DNA of 64,000 nucleotides from Parabacteroides sp. FAFU027 (GTDB lineage: Bacteria > Bacteroidota > Bacteroidia > Bacteroidales > UBA7332): positions 1 through 64,000 of the forward strand of contig NZ_JAKZKV010000005.1 in the NCBI RefSeq assembly GCF_022808675.1. The letters are read 5' to 3'. Positions within the stretch are counted from its first letter, which is position 1; each line of letters opens with the position of its first letter. The notes below the pieces were generated by a model that had not been told where the DNA came from, did not search any database, and saw only the letters and a program-made list of their open reading frames with translations. Both the position numbers and the translations under genes were made by a program. Shown here one piece after another: positions 25,267 through 33,441 of this stretch.

Positions 25267-25859
25267 GAAAACAATCCAAATTCTTTCGCTCTTTCTTTAT
25301 TGATCAGTTTGCCGTTTCGCAAACCTGAATAATCTCGGTATGACGAAAATTCCCAATCTTCAGCCAGGTCAGTCAATCCGGCTGTTACAGGATTTTGATG
25401 AATATAATCGAAACAGATTTTCTGGTAGGCTTGTTCGGTAATGTGAGTGTTTATTCGTGTTCCGGCATAAGAATTATTGAATGATGGCGTTATGCCTTCA
25501 TCTATTTTCGTAATACATTCGGCTTTGGTTTTATCACGAAATAATGATCCAGTTCTGTTTTCCTGAATGTTGATCGCTCGGGTATATGAGGCCAGCATTA
25601 TTCCGATTGATTTGTTTAGGTCTTGTTGACTATTCGGAGTGCGACTTGAAGTCGCGCCCCGAATAATCAACTCCCTCACATATACCATTAAATGAAAGTG
25701 ATTCGGCATCAGGCACCATGCTAATACATCGACATGGGGTAATAGGTGGAGATTGATTTTCTTCAGAAAGAACAGGTAATTATCCCGATTAAAGAAAATC
25801 TGCTGCCGGTTATTACCTTGATTATAAATATGGTATAGTAGCCCTTCTTCGAGGATCAT
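25260..25859 (-). CDS. REP-associated tyrosine transposase (RAYT, IS200-like Y1)
   Basis: This protein of about 200 aa belongs to the Y1 HUH transposase group that acts on REP hairpins. It has the HUH motif MPNHFHLMV near residue 60, and the catalytic Tyr probably in ASYTRAINIQ near residue 98, with the C-terminal QNPVTAGL...DWEFSSYRDY typical of RAYTs. I start it at ATG 25859 (MILEEGLLYHIYNQGNN). It is inserted between cas9 and cas1. A REP palindrome lies inside the coding region, adding IIRGATSSRTPNSQ in frame, and others flank it. The insert lies between the two motifs and could alter activity. Confidence 0.92.
   Translation of the reverse strand: MILEEGLLYHIYNQGNNRQQIFFNRDNYLFFLKKINLHLLPHVDVLAWCLMPNHFHLMVYVRELIIRGATSSRTPNSQQDLNKSIGIMLASYTRAINIQENRTGSLFRDKTKAECITKIDEGITPSFNNSYAGTRINTHITEQAYQKICFDYIHQNPVTAGLTDLAEDWEFSSYRDYSGLRNGKLINKERAKEFGLFSF
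25631..25665. repeat. REP-like palindrome 3 inside the RAYT coding region
   Basis: TATTCGGAGTGCGACTT-G-AAGTCGCGCCCCGAATA lies within the transposase gene. It keeps the reading frame and encodes part of IIRGATSSRTPNS. Its core matches the palindromes at 24225 and 25226. Confidence 0.88.
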
Positions 25860-25874
25860 ATTTGTTCGTTTTTT

Positions 25875-25907
25875 ATTCACCCGATGACTTAAAGTCATCG
25901 GGTGAAT
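25875..25907. repeat. Palindrome 4 between RAYT and cas9
   Basis: ATTCACCCGATGACTT-A-AAGTCATCGGGTGAAT is a perfect 33-bp palindrome. It shares the GACTT-n-AAGTC core with the REP copies but has different arms that still pair fully. It may also act as the cas9 transcript's terminator or processing site. Confidence 0.88.
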
Positions 25908-25920
25908 TGTAGAGAAATAA

Positions 25921-28900
25921 TCAAAATGAGATATTTCCCAATCTATCGATCTTTAGCTTTTGACAATACTGTTTTATAGATAGATTATCAACAATGTCCG
26001 TTTCCATCTTGTTAAGTTGCGTGAATTCCACTTTGTCTACAATTGACTTTGCTATATTTTGCGGTAATGCATAAAGTCGATTACCTGTAAAACTCACGAT
26101 TTTATATATTCTTTTTAAGTCATCTATGGAATTTGTATTATAGTCAACATTCTCTTTATTAGGTAGATATATTAGATCATTTGGTGATAAATGAAATAAC
26201 AACTTATCACCCTTTTCATTCTGTTCTGGTACTTCGCGTAATCCTTGCTTCTGCCTTTCAACCACAATGTTTAGTGGAATTGTCTCGAAGCTTCTATTAC
26301 CATCTTCATCAGCATAAATAGCGAAAAACAAGTTTGTCCCTTTTGCGGCTTCTACATATTTATCTTTTTTATTTCCAATTACTCCCACATTGAATTTGTT
26401 TCCCTTCGGTTCGTAAGTTCTAACCTTAAGAATTGATTGATGGAATTTGCCATTGTTCAATGTTGTAATATTTTTATTCATTTCTTCAATTCCTTCTGGA
26501 GAGAAAGCCAATTCGGGGTGCTCTATTTCTTTTCCACTCTTCATTTCATTGTAATTGGCTAAGTGCTTCAAAAGAATTTTCTGAATACCTGTGTCGGTAA
26601 TACTTTCAATTTTTTTACTTCCGAAACTCATGTCTAAATTTACACGAGAGGCAACTTGAATATCTTTTTCATTACTGAAATAATATATATCAACTTTTGA
26701 AATATCAATACCCATCCATTGATTATTTTGACTTCCAAAGAATTTCTGGATCTTCTTTTTATCAAAGCCATCATTTATAAGCTGTTTGATTTTCAGTTTC
26801 AGATTTTTATCTACAAGCATTTTCCATTGATCTATACCGGCAGATAATGTAACTGTCTTTTTGAACCGAAGGTTTACCACACCGGCAACAGTATCTTTAT
26901 GCAGAGGTTTTCGAATAGCCCAGCTTTCACCTTTTTCCTGACGTTTAATCGTTTTTATGCCATTTTCATAGGTTTGATATTTATTGACAGTCTTATTTAT
27001 TACCCTTAGGTTTTGCTTAAAGCTGACAACAATATTCTCTAATGCAGACTGCGTATTCTGAGTAAATGTATCCCAGGGTTTATGAAACATCCATTTGTAG
27101 TTTTCTTTATCGTCAGTTTTTGCTTTAAAGCAAAGTTTGCTTTTTAAATCAAATCGGCTAACCTTAGAAGAAGGCTTTGCTGATTCATTATTTAAATAGT
27201 TGATATGATTACGCGTGGCGCAAGCAATAACTAGGGCATCCATTGCATGGTGACGATGATCAATGCGTTTTTTGTTGAAGCCTTTCTGTAGGGCTAATGG
27301 CATTTCTGTTTGAAAAACTCGTTTCCCATCTTTATTAGTCCATTGGCCAAAGTGTGAGGTTTTAGTTAACTCATTCAATCGTTCAAAACGGGGTGAAACA
27401 ATTCTGTTCCACACATCGTTTAATCCCCAGTCTTGTTTAAGAATAGAGGTAATGCCTCCTGTACAAGGAATAACATTCTTAGAAATTGCGTCAATTTCCC
27501 CTTCCTCTCGTACAATGTTGGATAATAGTGATTTAATTACTTTGCTTATATAGCGGCTATCATTTAACTGTCTTTCGATGAAAGCATCCGGAATATCTTC
27601 CATCAACAGTTTTTTCATTTTAGTACGACTCTTTCCATAGTTGAGCTTGATAAAATCCTCGTATTCAGCAAGAGTAAATATTTTTACTTTCTTCCCAAAA
27701 TTGAGTTCAACGATACGGCCTTCATTATTCTTAATAAATTCGTATCCAAGCGCATTGTCTTTTTCTTTATTTACTTGAGCTTCACAGATTACTTTATTGC
27801 TTAAAGAGTCATCGAAATATCTGGATTGAGGTATAATGTGTTCAATCTCATAAGCTGCAGTAAAGAGCTTGCTTAATGGAATTACTTCTCCTGTATAGGG
27901 CGATCTGTATTTTTGTTCGAGCCACAATTTGTAACGAACCAACTCTGATTGAGATGGTTGACTCATTTTTGCTATTTTGGTAATATCATCCGGGATTTCA
28001 ATGCTCGAACTTAAGACGCCATCTTCATATAACTTTAGAATTTCTTGTTGGCTTGGAGAATAGGGGCGTACATTTTCAATATCATTATGATTAACTAATT
28101 CCGACAATAAGGCTTTTATCCGCAGATTTGTGTTCTCGTTCTCCGTAATTTGTGCTGTCAACGATTTTCTTTTATCAGCAGGATTCTTCATTTCACGCCC
28201 CAATTCAATATGTATTTCAGAAATATCACCATATTTCTTCCAGATATCTTTTACGACCCGAAGTGTTTCTGTAATTACTTGTTCTACGATCGGGTTACGA
28301 AGAGAATGTTGCTTAAACTCCTGAAGGAAAATTTCCAGATCATTCGGTGTAGCCCATTTTACTACATCACTTGATTCGGCGTGTCTACCATATACGACAT
28401 AGCATGCTAGCCATTCAGGCAGCCCCTGAAAACTAGAATATTCTTTAAGATGAATAGTCTTTTCACGAACACGATCTTTTATTTGTTCGTCGTACTCTCC
28501 ATTCTGTATTTTCTCTATACGCTCTTTTGTCTCTGAATCTATTAGATCATAACACCAATATTTCCCCATTCGCATTAATGGGAGCAACTTTTTGATGGCT
28601 TTCTCTGAATAGGCTCCGTATTCTTTTTTGAATGGTGGAAATTTGCGAAATACTTCAACAAAATCATCTCCTAGTTTGTATCTTCTTGCAAATGATTTTA
28701 AAGCCTTCTCTATTTCGGTTTTATCCTCAATAGAGTACAAAATATGCCACAGTTCAAGCTCAATTTCGTTATTCAGGAAACCGTCAGATATATTTGCTTT
28801 TGATAAACGGGAGCTAATTAAGGATCTCGTTTCGTTACAAGGGTATTCTTTATCTTCCACATAATTCCATCGGTGAGAAAGTTTTTCTTCACCTCTTTTT

Positions 28901-30423
28901 TTCTTAAGATTGAAATAAGATGAAAGTAATACATCCTGTTTGATCTCTTTTTTGCTGTTTAACCAATCAAAGAGGGCAACAAACTCATCAATATTTGAAA
29001 GAAAATCAGAAGTAACATCTACATCTGTAACTAATTTCCCATTTACATTTTTCTCTCTTTCAAAGATTCGTAAATCTTGCACGAATTTCCATAAACGTAG
29101 TTCTTGATATAGTGGGTGAGATTTGGCGATACATTTTATGGGTTCTTTTTTGATTTCTCCTGATTTTAGATCTTTAAAGGAGCGGCATTCATACTTGCAA
29201 TTACTGATAAGTGATTTTTTACTTTTGAGCGGGCGTTGATAGAATATTATATCATTGATAAATAGATGGATAAAGTCTTGCTTAGAGATATTGTTTCGAT
29301 GGGCTTCATTATTTTCATATAACTCTTCGAGACAAGCATTGTATAATGCTACATTATTAAATTCGGAATGAAACTCGATTTGTTTTTTCAGAATTGTACT
29401 CAGTTCACTTTTATAGAACTTTCGTTCAATGGTTCGAATAAGTTTTCCATTAATTTTTTGAGTCGGTTTCTGTAACAGAGTATCGTATATATAGCAACCA
29501 ACTGTTTGTCCATATTTATCAATATCAGATTCCGTTTTCTTTTTCAATAAAGTCCAATCATCCTCAGACGGAGCTCTAAATGAGCGTTTTTCGTTACCTT
29601 CCTTGTCTTTCTTTATCGAGCCGTCATCATTAAGATCTGTAGTAACGATAAACTCTTTAGTTTTATCTTTCCAGTCAAACAATGGTGTTTTGCTGGAACG
29701 GCGGTATATCCATCCATTTTCAAGAATAAGGTTGTACCAAATCTCAGATTTGCCTTTTTGAGGTTCATCAGCAGTAACTTCAATAATTCTTAATGCGTGA
29801 AATTCAACTAGTTTATTCGGATTTTCCTCTTCCTCTTCCCCCCGTAATTGGTAGTATCCTCTTTTTTGATTGAAATTGAGTAATAACCAAGTGAGTTCTT
29901 CTTTTTCTATTTTCGAAGTTAGTGCCTTTTTTCGCAGATAATAAATTGTCCAATCATACGGGATTAATTTATTGTCTGCGAATAAATTGGGATGCATTAC
30001 TTCAAACTCTGAAACCATCTCATAGAATGATTTTTTGAAAACGAACTCATATTTTCCGTCATCATCTACCTTCCACGCAATTTTAGGTTCAGTATCAGTA
30101 AGATACTTGCCTAATCGTTTCTCAAAATCGATATATTGTTCATAATGTTTAGGTAGGAATCCCAGTATATGTAATACACGATGTAATCGTTCTCGTCGAA
30201 GTAAATGTCTTTCTCTGAGGCGACGAGTTCCACGAAAACCTGTTCTTTCTGCTGTCTGAGAAATTGAATTTCCAGAATCGAATTTACCTAATATATCTTG
30301 ACTCATAGGTATTATTCTACTTCCAATACCTTTAATAGATTGAGGGTTCTCATTTTCATCTATTTCCACTAAAGCCCATCCAATACTATTGGTTCCCAAG
30401 TCCAATCCTAATATCTTTTTCAT
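25921..30423 (-). CDS. cas9: CRISPR-associated endonuclease Cas9, type II-C (large form)
   Basis: This 1500-aa RNA-guided nuclease should cut DNA matched by a crRNA:tracrRNA pair. RuvC-I is GLDLGTNSIGWALV with Asp8. The arginine-rich bridge helix follows (RRLRERHLLRRERLHRVL). RuvC-II is IHIELGREMKN with Glu740. HNH is YEIEHIIPQSRYFDDSLSNK with His862. RuvC-III is DHRHHAMDALVIA with His1058/His1059 and Asp1062. All nuclease residues are intact. Length is far above the 1000-1100 aa of compact type II-C enzymes but fits the large Bacteroidota group. The promoter is TTG-N19-TACTTTTA just upstream. No csn2 or cas4 is present. Confidence 0.97.
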   Translation of the reverse strand: MKKILGLDLGTNSIGWALVEIDENENPQSIKGIGSRIIPMSQDILGKFDSGNSISQTAERTGFRGTRRLRERHLLRRERLHRVLHILGFLPKHYEQYIDFEKRLGKYLTDTEPKIAWKVDDDGKYEFVFKKSFYEMVSEFEVMHPNLFADNKLIPYDWTIYYLRKKALTSKIEKEELTWLLLNFNQKRGYYQLRGEEEEENPNKLVEFHALRIIEVTADEPQKGKSEIWYNLILENGWIYRRSSKTPLFDWKDKTKEFIVTTDLNDDGSIKKDKEGNEKRSFRAPSEDDWTLLKKKTESDIDKYGQTVGCYIYDTLLQKPTQKINGKLIRTIERKFYKSELSTILKKQIEFHSEFNNVALYNACLEELYENNEAHRNNISKQDFIHLFINDIIFYQRPLKSKKSLISNCKYECRSFKDLKSGEIKKEPIKCIAKSHPLYQELRLWKFVQDLRIFEREKNVNGKLVTDVDVTSDFLSNIDEFVALFDWLNSKKEIKQDVLLSSYFNLKKKRGEEKLSHRWNYVEDKEYPCNETRSLISSRLSKANISDGFLNNEIELELWHILYSIEDKTEIEKALKSFARRYKLGDDFVEVFRKFPPFKKEYGAYSEKAIKKLLPLMRMGKYWCYDLIDSETKERIEKIQNGEYDEQIKDRVREKTIHLKEYSSFQGLPEWLACYVVYGRHAESSDVVKWATPNDLEIFLQEFKQHSLRNPIVEQVITETLRVVKDIWKKYGDISEIHIELGREMKNPADKRKSLTAQITENENTNLRIKALLSELVNHNDIENVRPYSPSQQEILKLYEDGVLSSSIEIPDDITKIAKMSQPSQSELVRYKLWLEQKYRSPYTGEVIPLSKLFTAAYEIEHIIPQSRYFDDSLSNKVICEAQVNKEKDNALGYEFIKNNEGRIVELNFGKKVKIFTLAEYEDFIKLNYGKSRTKMKKLLMEDIPDAFIERQLNDSRYISKVIKSLLSNIVREEGEIDAISKNVIPCTGGITSILKQDWGLNDVWNRIVSPRFERLNELTKTSHFGQWTNKDGKRVFQTEMPLALQKGFNKKRIDHRHHAMDALVIACATRNHINYLNNESAKPSSKVSRFDLKSKLCFKAKTDDKENYKWMFHKPWDTFTQNTQSALENIVVSFKQNLRVINKTVNKYQTYENGIKTIKRQEKGESWAIRKPLHKDTVAGVVNLRFKKTVTLSAGIDQWKMLVDKNLKLKIKQLINDGFDKKKIQKFFGSQNNQWMGIDISKVDIYYFSNEKDIQVASRVNLDMSFGSKKIESITDTGIQKILLKHLANYNEMKSGKEIEHPELAFSPEGIEEMNKNITTLNNGKFHQSILKVRTYEPKGNKFNVGVIGNKKDKYVEAAKGTNLFFAIYADEDGNRSFETIPLNIVVERQKQGLREVPEQNEKGDKLLFHLSPNDLIYLPNKENVDYNTNSIDDLKRIYKIVSFTGNRLYALPQNIAKSIVDKVEFTQLNKMETDIVDNLSIKQYCQKLKIDRLGNISF

Positions 30424-30445
30424 AATATGTCGATTATTTAGTCCT

Positions 30446-30475
30446 TAAAAGTATAAAATAATTCCGGTTGAGCAA
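30446..30475 (-). promoter_or_regulatory. cas9 operon promoter
   Basis: On the minus strand, TTG (30473-30475) is followed after exactly 19 nt by TACTTTTA (30446-30453), close to the Bacteroidota -33/-7 pattern. It lies 23 bp before the cas9 ATG. Confidence 0.65.
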
Positions 30476-30507
30476 TGTTGTATAGAATAAATGTTTATAT
30501 TTGCTGT

Positions 30508-30620
30508 AGATTTTTGAAGCAAATCACAATAAGGATTATTCCGTTGTGAAAACATTTAAGTGGCCTTCGTCTTTCAATACGGAGGTAAGCAAGGCAGGGA
30601 AACCTGCCTTTTGTTTTTTT
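30508..30620 (+). ncRNA. tracrRNA
   Basis: An anti-repeat, AGATTTTTGAAGCAAATCAC followed by AA (30509-30530), pairs with the first 23 nt of the CRISPR repeat with one bulged base. It follows a TATATTTG -7 box (30496-30503) at the right distance for a start near 30509. Downstream are a short nexus-like stem (AAGG-ATTATT-CC), a stem CCTTCGT/ACGGAGG, and a terminator AAGGCAGG-GAAA-CCTGCCTT with TTGTTTTTTT (30591-30620). It is divergent from cas9. It should guide crRNA processing by RNase III and loading into Cas9. Confidence 0.9.
30591..30620 (+). terminator. tracrRNA terminator
   Basis: An 8-bp perfect stem, AAGGCAGG with CCTGCCTT around a GAAA loop, followed by a T-run. Confidence 0.92.
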
Positions 30621-30631
30621 CTATCTCTTCC

Positions 30632-30667
30632 AACAAAAAAAGCCCCACAATCCTCACGGTTGCGGGG
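30632..30667 (-). terminator. Terminator of the DUF6261 gene
   Basis: On the minus strand GCCCCGCAA pairs with TTGTGGGGC and runs into TTTTTTTG, about 80 bp past the stop. Confidence 0.85.
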
Positions 30668-30745
30668 CGAAATTCATTTTAATCTTCTTATAACATAGCG
30701 CGAACGCTATTCCATGGGCTCTTTTCCCGGCAAAAGAGGCATTGT

Positions 30746-31513
30746 TTATTCCGGCTGCTTACTGGTATTCGTAGTTGTGCTACTGGTGTTGTCAGAGCCA
30801 GAAGTAGTTGTGCTTTCTGTCGTTTTAGATGTTGCATCCTGGATAGCCTTGGTGTAACAATAGCGCAGGTCGGCATTGAGAGTCGTCCATGTGTCCTGTT
30901 CAAGACTTAAGGCTTGTCCGTACACCCAGGCATAATACTTATTTACCGCATCTGCCAGTCCGGGACGGATGGAAGTAGCACTCTGAGACTGGTTGATGGT
31001 ACGTTGATGTGAGTTTCGAAGGTTGTTTGTGGTGATAAAGGAACTCTGCAGGTTGTCTAAATGAGAGATCCAGTTCACCATGTTTGTCTTCGTGATCGCA
31101 TCAGCATACTCGGTTTTTGCCAGCGTGTTAAGCAGTGATTTGATCGCCCCTGTTTGCTTATTCTGAACTTCACGAATTAACGCAGGTCCCAGGTCAGAAA
31201 AGGCGCTATACAGCAGGGATGCTGCTTCACTTTCTGTTTTTACAGGCGATTTTGTCAGGTTATACAATATACCTTTCATGCCGGTGATGGTCTTTTTACG
31301 TTCTGCGCCAATCGAATTGAGCTGTTGAGTCAATTCGCTAAAGCGAGTCCGGTTTACAGCTTCAGATAGCAGCCCATCCTGGGTTAATAACTCCTCGTAT
31401 AGCTTACCGAAAGTAACGCCATTAGCGTTCGACTTGGCTATAATCTCGAGAAAGTTTGTCGAGAAAGTTGATAACTGGAGGTTAGATAACCTCGAAAAAA
31501 ACATTTGCTTCAT
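30746..31513 (-). CDS. DUF6261 family protein
   Basis: This protein of about 255 aa matches the DUF6261 group of Bacteroidales by its start (MKQMFFSRLSNLQLSTFSTNF) and helical body with conserved NxxR... segments. The first 29 codons of the longer frame (to 31600) look like leader. The body is all-helical, and the tail (last about 35 residues) is low-complexity Ser/Thr, TTESTTTSGSDNTSSTTTNTS. It has no signal peptide, and the function of the family is unknown. Related genes often occur in several copies in Bacteroidales genomes. Confidence 0.75.
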   Translation of the reverse strand: MKQMFFSRLSNLQLSTFSTNFLEIIAKSNANGVTFGKLYEELLTQDGLLSEAVNRTRFSELTQQLNSIGAERKKTITGMKGILYNLTKSPVKTESEAASLLYSAFSDLGPALIREVQNKQTGAIKSLLNTLAKTEYADAITKTNMVNWISHLDNLQSSFITTNNLRNSHQRTINQSQSATSIRPGLADAVNKYYAWVYGQALSLEQDTWTTLNADLRYCYTKAIQDATSKTTESTTTSGSDNTSSTTTNTSKQPE

Positions 31514-31633
31514 AACTAAATCTTTTAGGATGTGATTAATTAATAGACGGTTGGAATGCTTGAATTGCACATTGGAATAAAAAATGTACCGGTGTACCAC
31601 AATGTGGAAAGAGCGTGATCATTTAACTTTGAG

Positions 31634-31965
31634 CTTACTCACGGCGTAGAAGCCCTTCCGACGCCTGATTTAGGCTTACATACGGCGTGGATTTTACTCC
31701 GACGTGTAAATTTGCTTTACTCACGGCGTGAAAATAGCTCTGACTTGTGTTTTGGCTTTACTCACGGCGTAGAAATCGTTCCGACGCCTGATTTAAGCTT
31801 ACTCACAGCGTGGATTTTGCTCTGGTGTGCAAATTTGCTTTACTCACCGCGTGAAAACAGCTCTGACTTATGTTTTGGCTTTACTCACGGCGTAGAAACC
31901 GTTCTGACGCATGATTTAGGCTTACTCACGGCGTGGATTTTACTCCGACTTAAGTATAAGCTTAC
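31634..31965. repeat. Tandem repeat, about 8 units of about 41 bp
   Basis: Units of about 41 bp begin GCTTTACTCACGGCGT or a close variant, at about 31634, 31675, 31716 and so on to about 31965. Units differ by substitutions and fall into alternating types (GTAGAA, GTGGAT, GTGAAA after CGGC), giving a super-period of about three units. The conserved core CTCACGGCGTG is itself nearly palindromic. Frames that cross it (31712-32026) reflect the repeat and are not considered genes. Confidence 0.85.
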
Positions 31966-32827
31966 ACGTGACGTTCGTAATCCAGTTCAGAAACACATTT
32001 TCCCACTCATTAGTATTCAGAGATAATCCGGGCATCTCCGGGTCTGGCTTACCGGTAGCAAATTTTCAAAGAACGTATTCCTTTTTTTACAGTGAATATC
32101 CGGTTACAAATAAAACCGGATTACAGGCTGATTTATTAAAGAAATGTTTAATGTGGATTTAGAACTCATTCAACCTGTATTCATCTATTTAGAAGGTGTA
32201 TAAATGAACACCTAACAAAGGTATGTAAAATATTTTGTTTGCAACAACCAAAATAGCTAATTTTTTCATGAGTGATATTTAGAAAATCAATCATTGGGTC
32301 ATTGATTCGTATATCTGTGTTTGTTTGTTTATTGACTCTGTTAGTCAATGTTATAGATGTATTTGTTGTGTCTGCTATTTTGCTTTGTTTGATGGAAGCC
32401 ATTGAATGTTAATGCGATAGTAAATGCTTATTTTGCATTTTGGGGAGATTTGATTGACCATCGTTTTTTTATTGGGGTATTTAAAAGGAGGGCGATTTCT
32501 ATTTAGAAATAGGATGAAATTCGTTTTGTTCTAAATTACGCATAGCGTGTAAATATAGTGTATGATGTTATATGTTTATTGTCAATTGCTAACAGGGTAA
32601 ATTCAGACCTTTTTTAGGAATCGGTCAGCGAAACAGGGCGAATATAAATAACTGAGAGTAAAGGGGACGGCACGAAAATGGCTTTTGCCAGTTTCCATGA
32701 GGACGAATGGATTATGATAGAATTTTCTATTTACGTGAATTCGGGATAAGAAAAGTTTGTCGGTTACCTATCGAAAGACTCTTTATGAGCGAGTCTTTCG
32801 AGATGCGATTTGAGCCTTTCGCTCATA
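31966..32827. other. Gene-free stretch before the MITE
   Basis: About 860 bp with no gene I can support and no strong hairpin. Composition is AT-rich, with several short frames that have no recognisable features. It may be decayed sequence. Confidence 0.5.
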
Positions 32828-33031
32828 GAGGCTGTGTAAAAACTAACTCCCGACCCCTCCCGACCTCCCCAAAGTGGGGAGGGATGATGCAAACAATACT
32901 GTATTCTGGTTAAATCGGTCAATAAATGTGCTGATTTATGTGTTCTTGCTACTGCAAAAGTCCGCTCCAGGAGATTTAGGGGCAGAATAAACAATGACAC
33001 CTGATCCTTTTGTGAGTTTTTACACAGCCTC
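32828..33031. mobile_element. 204-bp MITE with 17-bp terminal inverted repeats
   Basis: GAGGCTGTGTAAAAACT (32828-32844) and AGTTTTTACACAGCCTC (33015-33031) are perfect 17-bp terminal inverted repeats. TCATA stands directly outside both ends (32823-32827 and 33032-33036), a 5-bp target duplication. The interior is non-coding, with CTCCCC-AAAGT-GGGGAG forming an internal hairpin. It is too short for a transposase and must have been moved by one supplied elsewhere. Confidence 0.9.
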
Positions 33032-33441
33032 TCATAGAGAAAAGCTCAATAATAAGATTTCACAAATACTTCGATCCTCATTTTTCAAGTCAAAGCCTCA
33101 AAATGCAATTTATTTACAAAACGAATCTTGTCCCGAACTCAGGTTATCTGTATTGATCCAAACTAAATAATAGAATAGGGCTGATGTCGTGTATGCATTG
33201 TGGAAATTCATTACGTGTCAAGCGGCCTGAAGCCGCTGAACGATAGCGCTGCGCACCGTACATTGGTTTCAGGCCGCTTGACGGATTGATAAGACCAAGC
33301 TGTCCCGAAGAAGCATGGGATAAATAAGACATTAAATTATACTCAGCGCTTAAAAGAGTTACTTGTGTAGCTAGGTGTATGGAGTGCAAAAAAAATGCCG
33401 CCTCCTTGATAGAGACGGCATCTTAACTCTTAAGTTTGCGT
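33032..33441. other. Intergenic stretch with a 15-bp inverted repeat
   Basis: GTCAAGCGGCCTGAA (33217-33231) and TTCAGGCCGCTTGAC (33268-33282) form a perfect inverted repeat around a 36-nt GC-rich centre. It could be another small mobile or REP-like element. A minor hairpin with GCCGTCTC-like arms near 33400-33422 may end the following minus-strand gene. Confidence 0.6.

Noticed and set aside
31712-32026. 104-codon frame over the tandem repeat
   Set aside because: Its repeated peptide simply mirrors the 41-bp DNA repeat; 41 is not a multiple of three, and no start signal is near.
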